A stretch of 64,000 bases of DNA, taken from the NCBI RefSeq assembly GCF_029227915.1, contig NC_079875.1, positions 10,039,001 through 10,103,000 on the forward strand, read 5' to 3'. This document shows, in pieces, positions 33,255 to 45,354 of the stretch. Position 1 is the stretch's first letter. Each line of letters opens with the position of its first letter. The notes beneath the pieces are model-generated. The model did no database searches and had not been told where the DNA came from. It was given only the letters and a program-made list of their open reading frames with translations. The position numbers were made by a program, and so were the translations under genes. This DNA is from Hydractinia symbiolongicarpus. Taxonomy: Eukaryota; Cnidaria; Hydrozoa; Anthoathecata; Hydractiniidae.

Positions 33255-35160
33255 AAGCGAGGTAAGTCATTCATTTACGCACTTTCTCAGATTACATGAG
33301 TTCAGAAAATATAGAAAATTTGAATGACCAAGAAATTAACCTGTTTGAAGATTTTCATTAGAGTCTGTCAACCGTATTCCAAAAACAATCAGACTAAGTA
33401 AGGAAACCTTCTCAGGTGGCCATATTGGGATAAATGAAGGTGTGTCGCAGTACCCCGTTCGTTCCTTTACTATCAAAATCGTTGTATATTCCAAACAATC
33501 CTTTTTAACCCTCAAGGAATATTTGTCCATGTGATACCTTAAATCAACTTGATGATATTCTCAAACCAATAGGGCACCCATCTGAAACTTTTGCCACCTC
33601 TAGGAACCAGACACAAATTTTATTAAATTTGAAAATCAGAGAATTCAAAATCAATGTGTGGATTGGCAGTCCTGGCCAAAAGACTTATGGATATAGGGAA
33701 GCGGATATCTTGGCAGCCATCACAACATCGATCAACTTTAATAACCCATTGATATCCTGGGAATAGAACAAGTACTCAAAATTCTCAGAAAAAAATATTC
33801 TTTCACGCTTTCATTTCGGAATTACGGCCTGACAATGTAAGGATTCAAATGAAGTCATTTCTCAAAGAACCCGCACTTATTTAAATTGAAAACTAAGTTT
33901 CCTAAACAAAATTTTTTCAAAAATTATATCAAGTTGTTTCAGAAAAAAACGAGCATATAAATAAACGAAAACCAAATAATAGAGCTGTGAAAATTAATGA
34001 GATTTTTGGGAAACAAAAAAATTCTACCTTCAATAATATGAATTGGCAAAGAGAAATGAAGGGAATATAAACTCAAGAGATGAGAGGGATTTTTAGGAAA
34101 GTTACAACCCGATTTAACCCAGTATGGGTCCGAACCCCTTCAGTCTGCACGATATAAAAAATGCATGAAGTATAATTTGCACGGCCCCTGTCATCTATGT
34201 GTTGTTGTAGGTCCCTGAACCACGTCAATTCACATGGGATCTCTTTTGAAAAAAAAAACTGACAGAAGCTCCCGGGAGGCAAGGAGTGCATTAGAAAAAG
34301 ATCTCTTTTGTAGATAGAAAATGCCGGATATGCAATGTACATAGCTTAAAATTGTATCTATTGTTTTTTATTGTTCGTGAAAATTTCAAAAGAAGGACAC
34401 TTCTCAAAACACGCATCTGTTCTGCAATCAATGATTAAAATAATTTTCAACAGAACAAAATGTTAAATCGTTTCTGATAACCAAACCATGCCGTCAAAGT
34501 TAAGGTCGAAATAGGAAAACTTATCGTACGTACACCAATCATAAGCTGTCGCGTAAATGACCGGCATGCTAAGCACTGTGAGGCACCGGGTCTACGATTA
34601 GCTTAGTTGGCTAGGACTGGCTTTTGATGCATGCTCCTAGCATAAAGCCAACGTCGATTTTTAAATTTGCTACCGCGGAAGAAAACCGCACAGGTTAAGC
34701 ATTGACGATAAATAAGAGTCAAGTCTAATTTTCATGTACTCGGTCATTCCAAGCAGTCACGGTACATGTTTTTAATATTTTATGCAAGGTTATGTACGAG
34801 ATAGGTGTTTTACAAACAATATTATTTTTCCACGATGATTATAACTTCTGATGTTTCGCTTTTATTCAATACAATTCAATTGTTAGTGTCACATGTCACA
34901 TTTTACATTTACCCCACGATAACATAATTTTAATAAGGCACTTCAATTTGGTGCTTATCAAAATTGCGTATTGTCTATGTGATCATTATACCACCATGTT
35001 AGGTGGTTAATGGGTTTTGAGTGTTCTCATGCCTCTATGGGTGTGTTGTCAGTGTTATCATGTGTGTGTTTACGCATAAACAAGTGCCGTGTCTACTAGA
35101 CCTTTTTGGCACACATTTGTCACACGCGTTGATGCTTAATTAAATTTTACATCCAATTAA
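33255..35160. other. Interior between the LTR-like repeats
   Basis: Short protein-like frames in shifting phase occur at 33360-33540 (SVNRIPKTIRLSKETF) and 33600-33720, consistent with a decayed element interior. No RT, integrase or protease motif was recognised. Near 34590-34670 an A-box-like TAGCTTAGTTGG and pairing CTAGGA/TCCTAG segments occur without a B box. Confidence 0.3.
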
Positions 35161-35220
35161 AAGAACCTAGCCGACGCTGGGACCCAGCGTTTCGACCCCG
35201 GGTTCCAGCGTCGGTTCTTC
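35161..35220. repeat. GC-rich imperfect palindrome
   Basis: The arms CCGACGCTGGGACCC (35171-35185) and GGGTTCCAGCGTCGG (35200-35214) pair with one mismatch around a 14-bp loop. The outer AAGAACC/GGTTCTT pair after a 3-nt bulge. It stands out in AT-rich flanks. It is probably a short foldback element. Confidence 0.65.
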
Positions 35221-35875
35221 AGCTATACACTTAAAATACTGTAGGAAGAGTTTTTTATAGGTCAGGACGAAGAAGAAATGCTGATGCATAGAAGCAAATA
35301 AATACGATGATCAACAATGTTAAAGGCATGGAGGTGCATATGGAGCATCAAGAATTATCAATCTAAGTTTGGATGGAAAATTATGTTGTGGCGTCATAAA
35401 GCTAGCTTTGTAGGTTAAATATCAACTAAACTATGACATTTGTATGGCAAAGAAGTACCTTTCACTGGATATGAAAGGCTGATTACTTGTCAACAGCCAT
35501 CCAACTGTTGCAGATGTTGCTGAAATTGTTTTTGAAAATAATGTTCAACACAATTTCTAATGATTCTTTTTTATCTATAAGATTCTCCTCCTTAAAAAGA
35601 AAATCGACGATTACAAAGTTTAACAAGCCTACGATTAAGAAGATACGTTAAGAAAGAATGCAGCAAGTGAGAACATACCCTTCCAAGCGAAACTAATTCA
35701 CACAACAACGAAGTAACAATATACACGATAAAACCTTTAATCCTAACAAACAAGGACGTATTATATGAATCAATAACTCGAACGTGAAACTGAGAACGAA
35801 TTCTGAAGATATTTTGTTTCGGCAAAAAACGCATGGATTCTATAAAGCCTGCGCCAGTGCGAGGTATGATAGTTG

Positions 35876-36022
35876 ATAAAACCTTGTTCCCTCTTGGGTG
35901 TGGTACCCAGCTACCCCCAGGTTCCTAGTCAGTGCATTTTGGTATACTGTGCCTGATTGGGTTAACATCTTACCAAGCAAGTATCTATTAGTACAGGCAC
36001 AGTACCAGTTGGTAGATTACAA
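35876..36022 (+). repeat. LTR-like direct repeat, right copy
   Basis: It matches the block at 32812-33008 (TGGTACCCAGCTACCCCCAG, TACTGTGCCTGATTGGG, AACATCTTACCAAG, CAGTACCAGTTGGT) but lacks about 35 bp near its left end. There is no clear polypurine tract just upstream. Confidence 0.4.
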
Positions 36023-36344
36023 AAAGGAAGTAGATGTTCTAAGCAACAAAGTAAATCACAATTATAACTTGGGCTAAAAAATGACTGGGAGTGAACAATT
36101 ACTTTTGCTTCTGATTGGAGTAGTTAAATTTCCAAAATATTTCATATAAAATTCAGGGAGGATTTCTTAATTTTATTTAAATATGTAATCTCAAACACTT
36201 CTTAGGTTACCATGAACCTTTTTATTTTCAGAATTTTTGAACAAAAGAAATCTAAGAAAAACAAGATTGAGGCATCATAAACAGAAGTCAATTGAAAGCT
36301 ATCTTAGAGGGTGTATCCAAAAAAAAAACTTTTTTTTTTTTTTA

Positions 36345-36735
36345 AAAATTGGAATTCAAAAATCAAATCAAATTTTGATTTTCGTTTTAATAGACCTTCC
36401 AAAAATTTCCTAATTATGCCAAACTTAATTAAAGAGGTCAATACTAAAAATAATTCTCATCCCTAAGTTCCCTATCAAAAGGTAGAACAAATTACCCACA
36501 TTCGTTAATATTTCTATTCTTTAAGTGCCTCAAATGCGAGCTGAAATTTACGGTCAACCCTTCATATAGCCCAGTTTTCTAAGAATAGCCTTGATTTTAA
36601 CATAATTACTTCCTTTAAATCTAATTAAAATATTCTTAATTAAAGGGCATTGAACAATTACATTATTGTAATTTATGAAATTCGGAAAAGGTCTATTAAA
36701 AACTAAAAATCAAATTAAATTTTTAATTTTTGTTG
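36345..36735. repeat. AT-rich foldback repeat
   Basis: The left arm TTTTAATAGACCTTCC (around 36385) and the right arm GGAAAAGGTCTATTAAAA (around 36683) are inverted copies. Matching is extended by AAATCAAAT-type sequence on the outside and TTTC/TAATTA on the inside. Homopolymers limit the precision of the borders. Confidence 0.45.
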
Positions 36736-37022
36736 AACTTCAAAATTAAAAATCAAACAAGAAGCCCTGGGGGCTCTAAGAATTTCCACTTGCTTCCAAA
36801 ATATTTGATGACAACCTGCTAATTCGTTGTGTTATCGTGCCAAACATTCGAAGAGGTTTGGTGCATGAAGCTCTGAAGATAAAGAACACAAGTGACATAT
36901 CTTACAACAAACGCAAACAAAAAGAAACGTGTCATAATAAACTCACATTTTAAAATAAATTGCTAACAAAAAATACAGCCTATCATTCATGGTTGAAAGT
37001 CGATTAAAACGCCCATAGTCTT

Positions 37023-37806
37023 AAACGGCATTTAGTTGACAAAAAATCAAAATTTGATGCCACCATCATGTTCAGCATACTTTTTTTATTAACTGTGCCA
37101 ATTTTTGTCGAAAATAAAGTAGTTTTAAATTTTGGCCTGAAATGACATTTACGTGACAAAAAATCAAACTTTTGTATCGTCATCGTTTTTAGCATACTTT
37201 ATTTGTTAACTCTGCCAAATTCGGTCGAAAATGAAGTGGTTTTAATTTTTGGACCAATTTTGGCCTAAAATGGCATTTAGGTGACAAAAATCAATATTTT
37301 GATGTCACCATTATGTTCAGCATACTTTTCTTGTTAACTTTGCCAATTTTTGTTGAAAATGAAGTAGTTTTAATTTTTGGACCAATTTTGGCCTAAAATG
37401 ATATTTAAGGTGTCAAAAAATCAAATTTTTAATGTCACCATCATGTTCAGCATACTTTTTTGTGATCTGTGCCAAATTTTGTCGAAAATATAATAGTTTT
37501 GAATTTTGGACCAATTTTGGCCTAAAATGATATTTAGGTGGCAAAAAATAAAAATTTTGATGTCACCATCAGGTTCAGCATAATTTTTTGTGATCTGTGC
37601 CAAATTTTGTCGAAAATAAAGTAGTTTTAATTTTTAGACCAATTTTGGCCTAAAATGACATTTGAGGTGGCAAAAAACGAAAATTTTGATGTCACCATCA
37701 TGTTCAGCATACTTTTTTGTTAACTGTGCCAAATTTTGTCGAAAATAAAGTAGTTTTAATTTTTGGACCAATTTTGGCCTAAAATGACATTTAGGTAACA
37801 AAAATC
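37023..37806. repeat. ~128-bp satellite, six units
   Basis: Six tandem units begin with CATTTAGGTGACAAAAAATC variants near 37029, 37146, 37271, 37400, 37529 and 37660. Each contains CACCATCATGTTCAGCATAC, GTGCCAAATTTTGTCGAAAA and TAAAGTAGTTTTAATTTTTG. The unit has grown from about 117 to about 130 bp through gain of GGACCAATTTTGG. Minus-strand open frames across it are repeat-driven, not genes. Confidence 0.88.
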
Positions 37807-38984
37807 AGAGGAACGTGAAATCCCTGGGTCGATTTTTTCTCAAAAAATGCTCCAAAAGAAAAAAAACGACGGTTTTAAAGAATTTCCTATGCCTTCGGGC
37901 GCGGAAATTCAATTAAATTTTCGTGTGGCACGTCATATGACATATTATGTGTCAGATCATGTGATATTTCTAGCCTATCAGATTGATTGGCGTGAAGTGA
38001 AAAAAATTAAATTTGATTTTTAATCACCAATTTAAACAAATATCTGAAAAATGAATTCGAATTTTAGGATTTTTAGCTCCAAACAATCCAAAGAAGTCCT
38101 GGATTGCAGAGAAAAACTCTTGCAAACGAGAGCGCACTTTGCCAAAAAATGGATTACATCCGAGATCTTATTAAAACGGGAGGTCTTCTTCTTATTCTTC
38201 TTCTTCTTCTTTGACCGATTTTTTAACCGATTGTCGTAACGTCACGACTTTTAAAGTCCGACCTGGCCCCGCGACCTAGCTCTACGCCGGCTGTGTGCGT
38301 ATCTTACTATTCGTTAAATTAGATAGATAGATAGATCTATAAAGACTGCGTTACGAATTTGATCAAAAATATTGTTTAATTTTTTTTCCAGTTGTTTTTT
38401 AACGAGGCGGATTTTGTTCAACTAAACCGAGCTCAAGGTGTTAAGGCACAAGTTGTTTTGAGGGACCGGGTTCAAGCGCGCAATATTGATTAAACTGCAG
38501 CTTGTTTACCAAGCTGCGAGGTTAAGTTTTTTAAAGCGAGGAAAAATATTTGGATGTGTTAGTAAAATTATTTAACTGTTAAAATTTCAGTTCTTTCAAC
38601 GTTTTAGATACTCCCTTCATTGTGTCCATGTTTTCACATGTTTAGATGAAAATATCATCACGTCTTCTAGTCCTGTAGAATCTTAAACAAATTTTAGGAT
38701 TTTTCAATGCAGCATCCTGCTGAAACCAGCTAGCCTTATTGTTAAGGTTTAGTAAATTATTATTTTTTTTTAGGTTAAGGTTGTGGCTCTCTAGCTAGTT
38801 CTTTAGTTAAAAACGTAAAAGTACAAATGCAGTTTGGCTAGCTACAACAATGTTCTTAATCAATAATTCTTATGAAAATTCAGTTGTGGCTACACCTTTT
38901 ATTACTGTCATGACAACTTATTCCGCAAAATAAAATTGCTGAGTGATTCTTTTTAGCTAGACAAGATAACGACAGGCTGCTTCC
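37807..38984. other. Non-coding stretch with microsatellites
   Basis: A TCT-rich microsatellite lies at 38184-38213 and a short (GATA)n at 38321-38336. The frame at 38051-38239 (MNSNFRIFSSKQSKEVLDCR) is AT-rich plus microsatellite and is not called. Confidence 0.4.
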
Positions 38985-39375
38985 TGTGTTTCTTATTTAA
39001 ACCAAAGTTGCAAAACAGTTTTTTCGGAAAAGGGTATTACGCCTATTCACACGTGCAACACCTTTACCTGTACTAAACACTCGGCCCAATTTTAGCGACA
39101 GATTGTTTCCTGTCTTCTTTGTTTAAACAGAATCTGTGAAAAATTTTTTTAAAAAGGCTATGACGTCTATATTGATATGGAACACGGTTTGCCTTTATAT
39201 AATAAATTTTTCGCAACAGAGTGTATCCTGTGTTGTTATGTAAACCGAAACAGTTTTCGATAGAGATTTTCGATAACCGATACAGTTTTTGTGAAAAGGG
39301 TATTACGCCGAATGCATGTGCGACATTGTGTACCTGTACTAAGCGCTCAGCCCAGAGTAACATTCATTTCTAAAC
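38985..39375 (+). repeat. Dispersed repeat family R1, copy 3 (multi-unit)
   Basis: It has at least two tandem-like units, each with GAAAAGGGTATTACGCC then a GTGCAACA/GTGCGACA stretch, TACCTGTACTAAGCGCTCAG and GACAGATTGTTTCCTGT-like sequence. Orientation is opposite to the copies at 14.4 and 16.2 kb. Confidence 0.6.
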
Positions 39376-41339
39376 TTTCACTGGGGAAAAATATTGTTTT
39401 ATTTCAGCTAAATCTTATTTCTTTAATAATATATTACACCAGAAACACTATGATGTTGTTCGCTTCACTCGATTTACGACATACTATATAATCTAAGCGC
39501 TCACTTGATGGTGTTGCACAGTTTACGGTTCTTATTAATCGCTCTCCCAGGCGTTCAACGCTGGTTAATTAACCCGCCGGGTTCCCCGGCTAGTCTAAAT
39601 ATTAACACGGAGTCGCATTTTGGATATAGGCTCTTTCGTCTATTCTAAACTGATGAACGTAGAATAAGCTTTTTGTTCCTTACGTCTACTTCTTCTTTGT
39701 TTGTTTGTTTTTAATTTTAATAGGATGCAACTTTTATGGTCAAACTTAAATTTCATAACGTTTTCAGTAGTCATGTATAAATCTCAAAGCGCAGTCGCAG
39801 GTATAAAAAACATTAACGGATATCGCTACACCACAAGCAATAATATTTAATATTGATACCCTAAAACGTCTTCGTTTCGTTCTTATGAATGTTAAGTGTA
39901 TTGCAGAATTGTTGAAGTATTTTTCGTACCGATTATTTTTTGTACATTTGAGGAGACTTTAATTTTGATAAAATCTTAAAACTTTAAAGATTTACGACGA
40001 GTTGCGGTTTTGTGGTGTATTGTTGAGAAAAAACATTTCATGGCGAAGGAGGTGAACAATAAAAAGGGTGCTAATGCAGTTATTCTGTGGGGCTAGCATC
40101 CCTAAAATAAGCAAATAATACAGTATAAATTTTTAAAGATAATTACATAAAAATAATTTTAAAACCGGGTCAAAATAAATCGAAAGTTTAAAACTTAAAA
40201 AATAAAGCAATTTGTTTGGTTGGCGCCTGGCGAATAGGATTGGATCCTACCATTACGCCTGGTCGCTGGGAGCGCGCGCAGAAGTGGAGGACCAATTTTA
40301 ACAGTAACAGTAACGCGTTGGTTTGTTCTAGCATGTATCTAACGCACTACATGAGACATTTTGCTAGTTCAAGATAATAACATGGGATAATACCTATTTT
40401 TGAATGTCCCTTTCAGGTCTTGCCTCGATTACACTATATGTATACCGGAAACCTATTTCACGTGACAGACAGAACTATATTTTGTGAAAAAAATCTTTAA
40501 ATAAAACCTGGGAGAAGACATTTTGCATCAAACACAGTAACAATACAATAATAACCGATTACCCCGGGCTGTACTGTATAATATCGTACGAGGTCGGTGC
40601 AATGACCGAGGGTAATGTTTAGGTACATTATTATATTATTTTTCAACCGTCTAAGTTAGATAAGAATAAAAAAATAAGAATTTCGGTTTAGTGTTTATAG
40701 AATTATATAATTTACTACTTTTGTTAACAGTCGAGGTCAAAAATTTTAAACAGTCCTGTAAAAAAACAGAAACAACTTATGCAGAATTCGAAACTCACTA
40801 TCGAAGAAATCTTTGTATGCAAAACATGTTCGAAACTTACTGAAGAATGTGTTAAGTTAAATGTGCAACCTCAAACGAGAGTTAACTCCATTTTCGATTG
40901 TATTAATAAAGTCATTCGAGAAATTTAGCTGTGTGAAAAAATAGTTTCTACAAAATTTGTTGTGAAAGAATTAATTCAGTTGTACAAAATCATTGATGCA
41001 GAAATGTCTTGGGATTCTCGAATTCATCTGAAATAAAAAGATGATACTATCAAAGAAATTATCTTTCGGCGCCATAATTTTAACAAAAGAAACATCATTT
41101 TTTACAGAACTCCACAAATAGATGTTTATCTTTACGTTATACGTAGGATAATAACGTTGGTTATTATCCTCAAATGGCTTTGAGTCAACAAGGCTTTTTA
41201 CACCTTTCACCTCACAAAAGGTGTTTGAAATAGTTGGAGCTGAATAAAAAAACAAGTAATGTAATTGAGGGGTAACAATAATAAATATCTCTGTTGTTGG
41301 TTCGTTGTAAAAGGTTTTTATATTGGCTTTTCATCCCTT
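39376..41339. other. Non-coding stretch with one small ORF
   Basis: A 49-codon plus frame at 40779-40928 (MQNSKLTIEEIFVCKTCSKL..., with a C-x2-C pair) has protein-like composition but no partner exons were found. A minus frame at 40971-41255 is likewise unplaced. A Helitron-like GCCGGGTTCCCCGGCTAGT lies at 39574-39592 without a recognisable 5' end. Confidence 0.35.
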
Positions 41340-41602
41340 CATTCCGTGCTTAGCTCTCGTTGAGGTCGGACGTATCTAAAACGCTCCGGTCTTGGCGCGC
41401 TAAGTCGAAGAAAGAAAAAAGAAGACTAAAGCTTGAAGAGCTCCTGCTTTGACAGCTAAGTCTTATATACTGTACTGCCTTCTTTACTTCATTTATATCT
41501 TTTCATTTCTTTAATTTGTTGTTTTGTAAGTTTTTTAAATTATTGTTTTTGTTAATAAATTGTTTTTATCCCAGTCAGTTTTTTATCCATCTATCATCTA
41601 AT

Positions 41603-42640
41603 ATGGTAGCTTTGCTGTGTTGTGGGTTCCTGCTGCTCCTTCTGTGTAACATCGTAAGGAAATGGGCTTGCCTCAGATCCTTCAAACATAGTTTTGGAAG
41701 AGCACATAACCGTAGAATGATCTCTCTACGACTTAAAAATAACTTTACTCAGGTAGGAAACCCCACATTTACGCTAAAACTGATTTTTGTGTTCGTTGTA
41801 TTTTTGAGCAATACAAAACCTTCGTTCAAAAGTAGCTCACCCAAAAACAACGAAATGAGTCGACTAGATAGGAGTTTCTTTTCTATCTCTTCACTTGATG
41901 CCTGCAATAGAGTTTCTGAAAGCCAGCTCACTCTCCAATTAAAATTAATGGCTTTATCAAAACTTAAGCCAAGCAGGCACAAGTATTTCTATTTTTTAAT
42001 CCTCTTGTCAGGGGACATCTGCCTCAACCCAGGTCCTGTTAAGTATCCCTGTTCTTCATGCTTAAAACCTGTGGCAAAAACACACAAAGCACTTTCTTGT
42101 GACAAGTGTGGATTATGGGCTCATAAAAAATGTGAGCGTATTTCTGATAAAAAATATCAACAATTTATAAAGACTCCTGAAGATAAACTGTTTTTCGTTT
42201 GCAGTCCCTGTCTTTCTCGTAATTTGCCCTTTGCTAATGAGGAGTCATTTGGTGACGAAATTCCGGACAACATCAATATTACTATTGATGAAAACTTTGA
42301 TTTTGAGGCAATCAGAAATGGGAAGGGCTTAAAAATGGCCCATCTCAACATTAATGGTCTGTCATCCAAACTAGACTATGTTAAACTTCTGCTACATCAA
42401 ACAAAACTTGATGTATTCTCCATCTGTGAAACCAAAATTGATGACACCATCACTGACAATGACGTTAAAATTGATGGCTATGTTTGTTATAGGAATGATC
42501 GGAATAGACGAGGTGGGGGTGTTCTAAATTTTGTTAATGAAAACTTGGATAGCCACCTTTTGAAACACCTTTACTTCGAAAATGTTGAATCACTATGTGT
42601 GAAAGTGTGCCTGAAAAAAAAACTAAACCTATTTACGTGT
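41603..42640 (+). pseudogene. LINE ORF, first part: PHD finger and endonuclease N-half
   Basis: The frame has its first ATG at 41603, opening MVALLCCGFLLLLLC, a hydrophobic start. GDICLNPGPV precedes a C4HC3 PHD-like finger (CSSC, CDKCGLWAHKKC, CSPC). The endonuclease begins at LKMAHLNINGLSSKLD, with VFSICETKID carrying the catalytic Glu, then NRRGGGVLNFV. The finger probably binds nucleic acid or chromatin; the endonuclease nicks target DNA to prime reverse transcription. Near 42637-42646 (ACGTGTGTGG) the frame shifts, by a two-base gain or one-base loss, so the protein is broken before the YRPPG motif. Confidence 0.8.
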
Positions 42641-45117
42641 GTGGGGTTTACAGGCCACCTGGAGGTAGTGATTTGCAGAGTACCGAAAACCTGTGTACTC
42701 ATTTTAAACAGTGTTTTAACTAGCTCCCAAAAGAAAAAGAAGTTTTTATCTTGGGAGATTTTAACTGTAACATGCTTTCAAAATATGCTCTTTCCTCCAA
42801 AATAAAGGAATTATGCTCCACTCTTTTCCTAAAACAACATATTACGGAGCCAACTCGTGTTACTGAAAATAGTAGCACTCTTATAGACTTGATACTTTCT
42901 AACAGTTCTTGTATTTCTAAAACTGGTGTCATGGATTTAGGCATCAGTGATCACAATTTAGTTTATGTGATCAGAAAATTCAAAAGGCCAAAATTTGAAC
43001 CTAAAACATGCAAGGTTCGTAGCTACAAGAACTTCAGTGAAGAGGCTTTTCTGAAGAACCTCAGGAATTTAGACTGGTCATATTTTAATAATTATGATGA
43101 CCTTGATAAAGCATGTGAGAAACTGAATAAAAATGTTAAAACAGTGGCTGACAAACATGCCCCTTTCAAAACACATAGATTTTCTGGCCGTGTTGAGGCA
43201 TGGGTCACTGATGAATTAATAATAGCCATCAAAGAAAGAGACTTCTTGAAACGGAAAGCATCAAAAACAAAATCCATCATAGACTGGGAAGCTTTCAAAC
43301 AAAAAAGGAACCAGGTAATAGGTCTCAAAAATCGACTCAAAAACGAGTACTATAATGACGTTTTGCAGGACTTTCAAAAACGGCCAAAACAACTTTGGAA
43401 AACCCTAAAAAAACTGGTTCCTGATAAGTCAGGCAATACTACCTCGATAAAACGAGTAGTCCAAAACGATGGTACAGAAACTTCTCACCCAAAAGAAATT
43501 TCCAACACATTCAATTCATTTTTTGTCAGTGTTGGTGCCAAACTAGCCTCTAAATTTTCTTCTGACACTACTAATGTTAATCCACCTGTTAGCGGACACG
43601 ATTTTCGGTGGGCTCGTATTGAGACCAAAAGTGTCGAAAAAATAATTAGATCACTAAAACTTAATAAAGCTACAGGCTTGGACGGAATTGGTTCACGACT
43701 GCTAAAAGCAGGTTCGTCAGTTTTAAGTATTTATTTATCAAGTCTTTTCAACAAATCTTTATTTACTGGTTATGTACCTAAATGTTGGAAGACTAAAAGG
43801 GTCTCGTCTATTTTTAAAAGTGGCAATAAAACAGATCCTACTAATTATCGGCCTATCTCCATTTTGCCAATTCCTATGAAAATTTTTGAAAAGTTAGTGC
43901 ATGAGCAAATGTCTCATTTTATTTCTGAGCACAACTTCCTGAATGACAGACAGTCCGGATTTCGAAAACTCTTTTCCACAGAAACTGCAGTAGTCGATGT
44001 CTCTGATTTTATTCTTACTGAGCTTGACCAACATAACTTTGTTTGTGCTGTGCTCATTGACCTTAAAAAAGCTTTTGACACTGTTGATCATAAAATTTTG
44101 TTAAAAAAACTATGGTGTTTTGGCATCAGAGATGCTGCCTTTGACTGGTTCGAGTCCTACTTAACGGACCGAATGCAGCTGACTCTTGTAAACGACACAG
44201 GATCAGATCTGCTTCATGAAGACGCTTCTGGGGTGCCGCAGGGATCTGTGTTGGGGCCCCTGCTCTTTCTTTTGTATATTGATGACTTAAAATCTGTCAT
44301 CAATTCAAACTACCACCATCTATATGCGGATGATACAATAATTATTTCGTCTCATAAAAACTTGGATACCCTTGTCTCCCAGGTCGAGTTAGAACTTTCG
44401 CAAGTCGACCTCTGGCTGAATAATAACAAAATGACTATTAATACGGACAAAACTGAAACAATCTTTTTCGGCAACCACAGCCAGTTAAAAAAAGTTGAGA
44501 ACAAAACTATCAACTATATGGGTATTCCTTTGAAGAGGAGCGAAAAAGTTAAATATCTTGGGGTAACATTTGATCAAAAAATGCAATGGGAAAAGCACAT
44601 TAATGACATAAATAGAAAAATACTAATTAAATATTCTAAAATTAGAACCATTGCATCTTGTTTAACACCTCACACAAAAAACCTTTTAATTAATGCACTT
44701 GTCATGCCATATTTCAACTACTGCTCCTCGGCATGGGCTTGTGCCACCCAAGGTAGATTGGGAAAACTAGAAAAACGATTAAAATGTGTCCGTACCTTTC
44801 TTGGGAAAGAGAGGGAATATTCAATGAATAATTTACTCATCAAAAACGATGCCATATTAGTTTTCAAAGCCATGAATCACATTGCTCCTGATTACATGCG
44901 CTCAAAATTCCTTTTGACAAAAAACTGTCATAATCATCAAACAAGAGGAGCTTCAAAAAACAGGTTCACACTTCCCTTGGTCAACACGGAATTTGGCAAA
45001 AAAGCCTTCCCATTTAGAGCTGCAAAAGTGTGGAATAATCTTCCAGACCAAGTGAGCTGTGATGGAAGTCTGCTTTCGTTTAAGACTTCCATCTCTAATG
45101 TATTTGGCAAATTCTAA
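42641..45117 (+). pseudogene. LINE ORF, second part: endonuclease C-half and reverse transcriptase
   Basis: This continues the LINE polyprotein in another phase. VYRPPGGSD is followed by a premature TAG at 42721-42723, then VFILGDFNCNML and LGISDHNLVYV (the endonuclease D-x-N and SDH motifs). The RT domain follows: KATGLDGIGSRLLK, TNYRPISILP, QSGFRKLFSTETAV, VLIDLKKAFDTVDH, ASGVPQGSVLGPLLF and the catalytic HLYADDTII. The thumb and tail end at FKTSISNVFGKF. RT and SDH residues are intact. Without the shift and the stop this would be a standard CR1/L2-type protein. No ATG starts this part. Confidence 0.88.
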
Positions 45118-45321
45118 TGGAGATCACTTTTTAATTTTTTAATTTTTGTTTTTTATTCTTTTTCTTTTCAATTTTCACAGATTATAAATGTTACTATGTT
45201 TGATTGAGCTGAGGCAGTCTAAGGTTTATCATTTTTTGTTTCTTTTTTGTTCTAGTGGCCCCCAGTGGAAACAATCCACTAACTATAGGTTTTTGTGATT
45301 TTCTGGGCTAGCCACTTTAAA

Positions 45322-45324
<3 letters not shown>

Positions 45325-45354
<30 letters not shown>
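45325..45354 (+). repeat. (TTA)n tail of the LINE
   Basis: About ten TTA triplets directly after the 3' UTR mark the 3' end of the retrotransposon. Confidence 0.85.

Larger units (their letters stand above)
41340..45354 (+). mobile_element. CR1/L2-style LINE, near full length, inactive
   Basis: A non-LTR retrotransposon copy. A 5' UTR (about 41340-41602) is followed by a PHD-finger plus AP-like endonuclease and a reverse transcriptase, then a ~210-bp 3' UTR with GGTTTTTGTGATTTTCTGGG and a terminal (TTA)n tail at 45325-45354. Repeated-triplet tails instead of poly(A) are typical of CR1/L2-group LINEs. Only two lesions are obvious (a frameshift near 42640 and TAG at 42721), so the insertion is fairly young. 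The 5' border is an estimate. Confidence 0.85.

Noticed and set aside
34590-34670. tRNA-like segment (A box TAGCTTAGTTGG)
   Set aside because: No B box and no cloverleaf; at most a decayed SINE head.
37004-37603. Minus-strand frames with FDFLSxKCxxR repeats
   Set aside because: Translation of the 128-bp satellite, no independent support.
39574-39592. Helitron 3' end (GCCGGGTTCCCCGGC then CTAGT)
   Set aside because: The hairpin overlaps the CTAG instead of lying several bases upstream, and no TC 5' end was found.
40971-41255. 94-codon minus-strand frame near a 49-codon plus ORF
   Set aside because: Protein-like composition but no family, start or splice evidence; left as unplaced.
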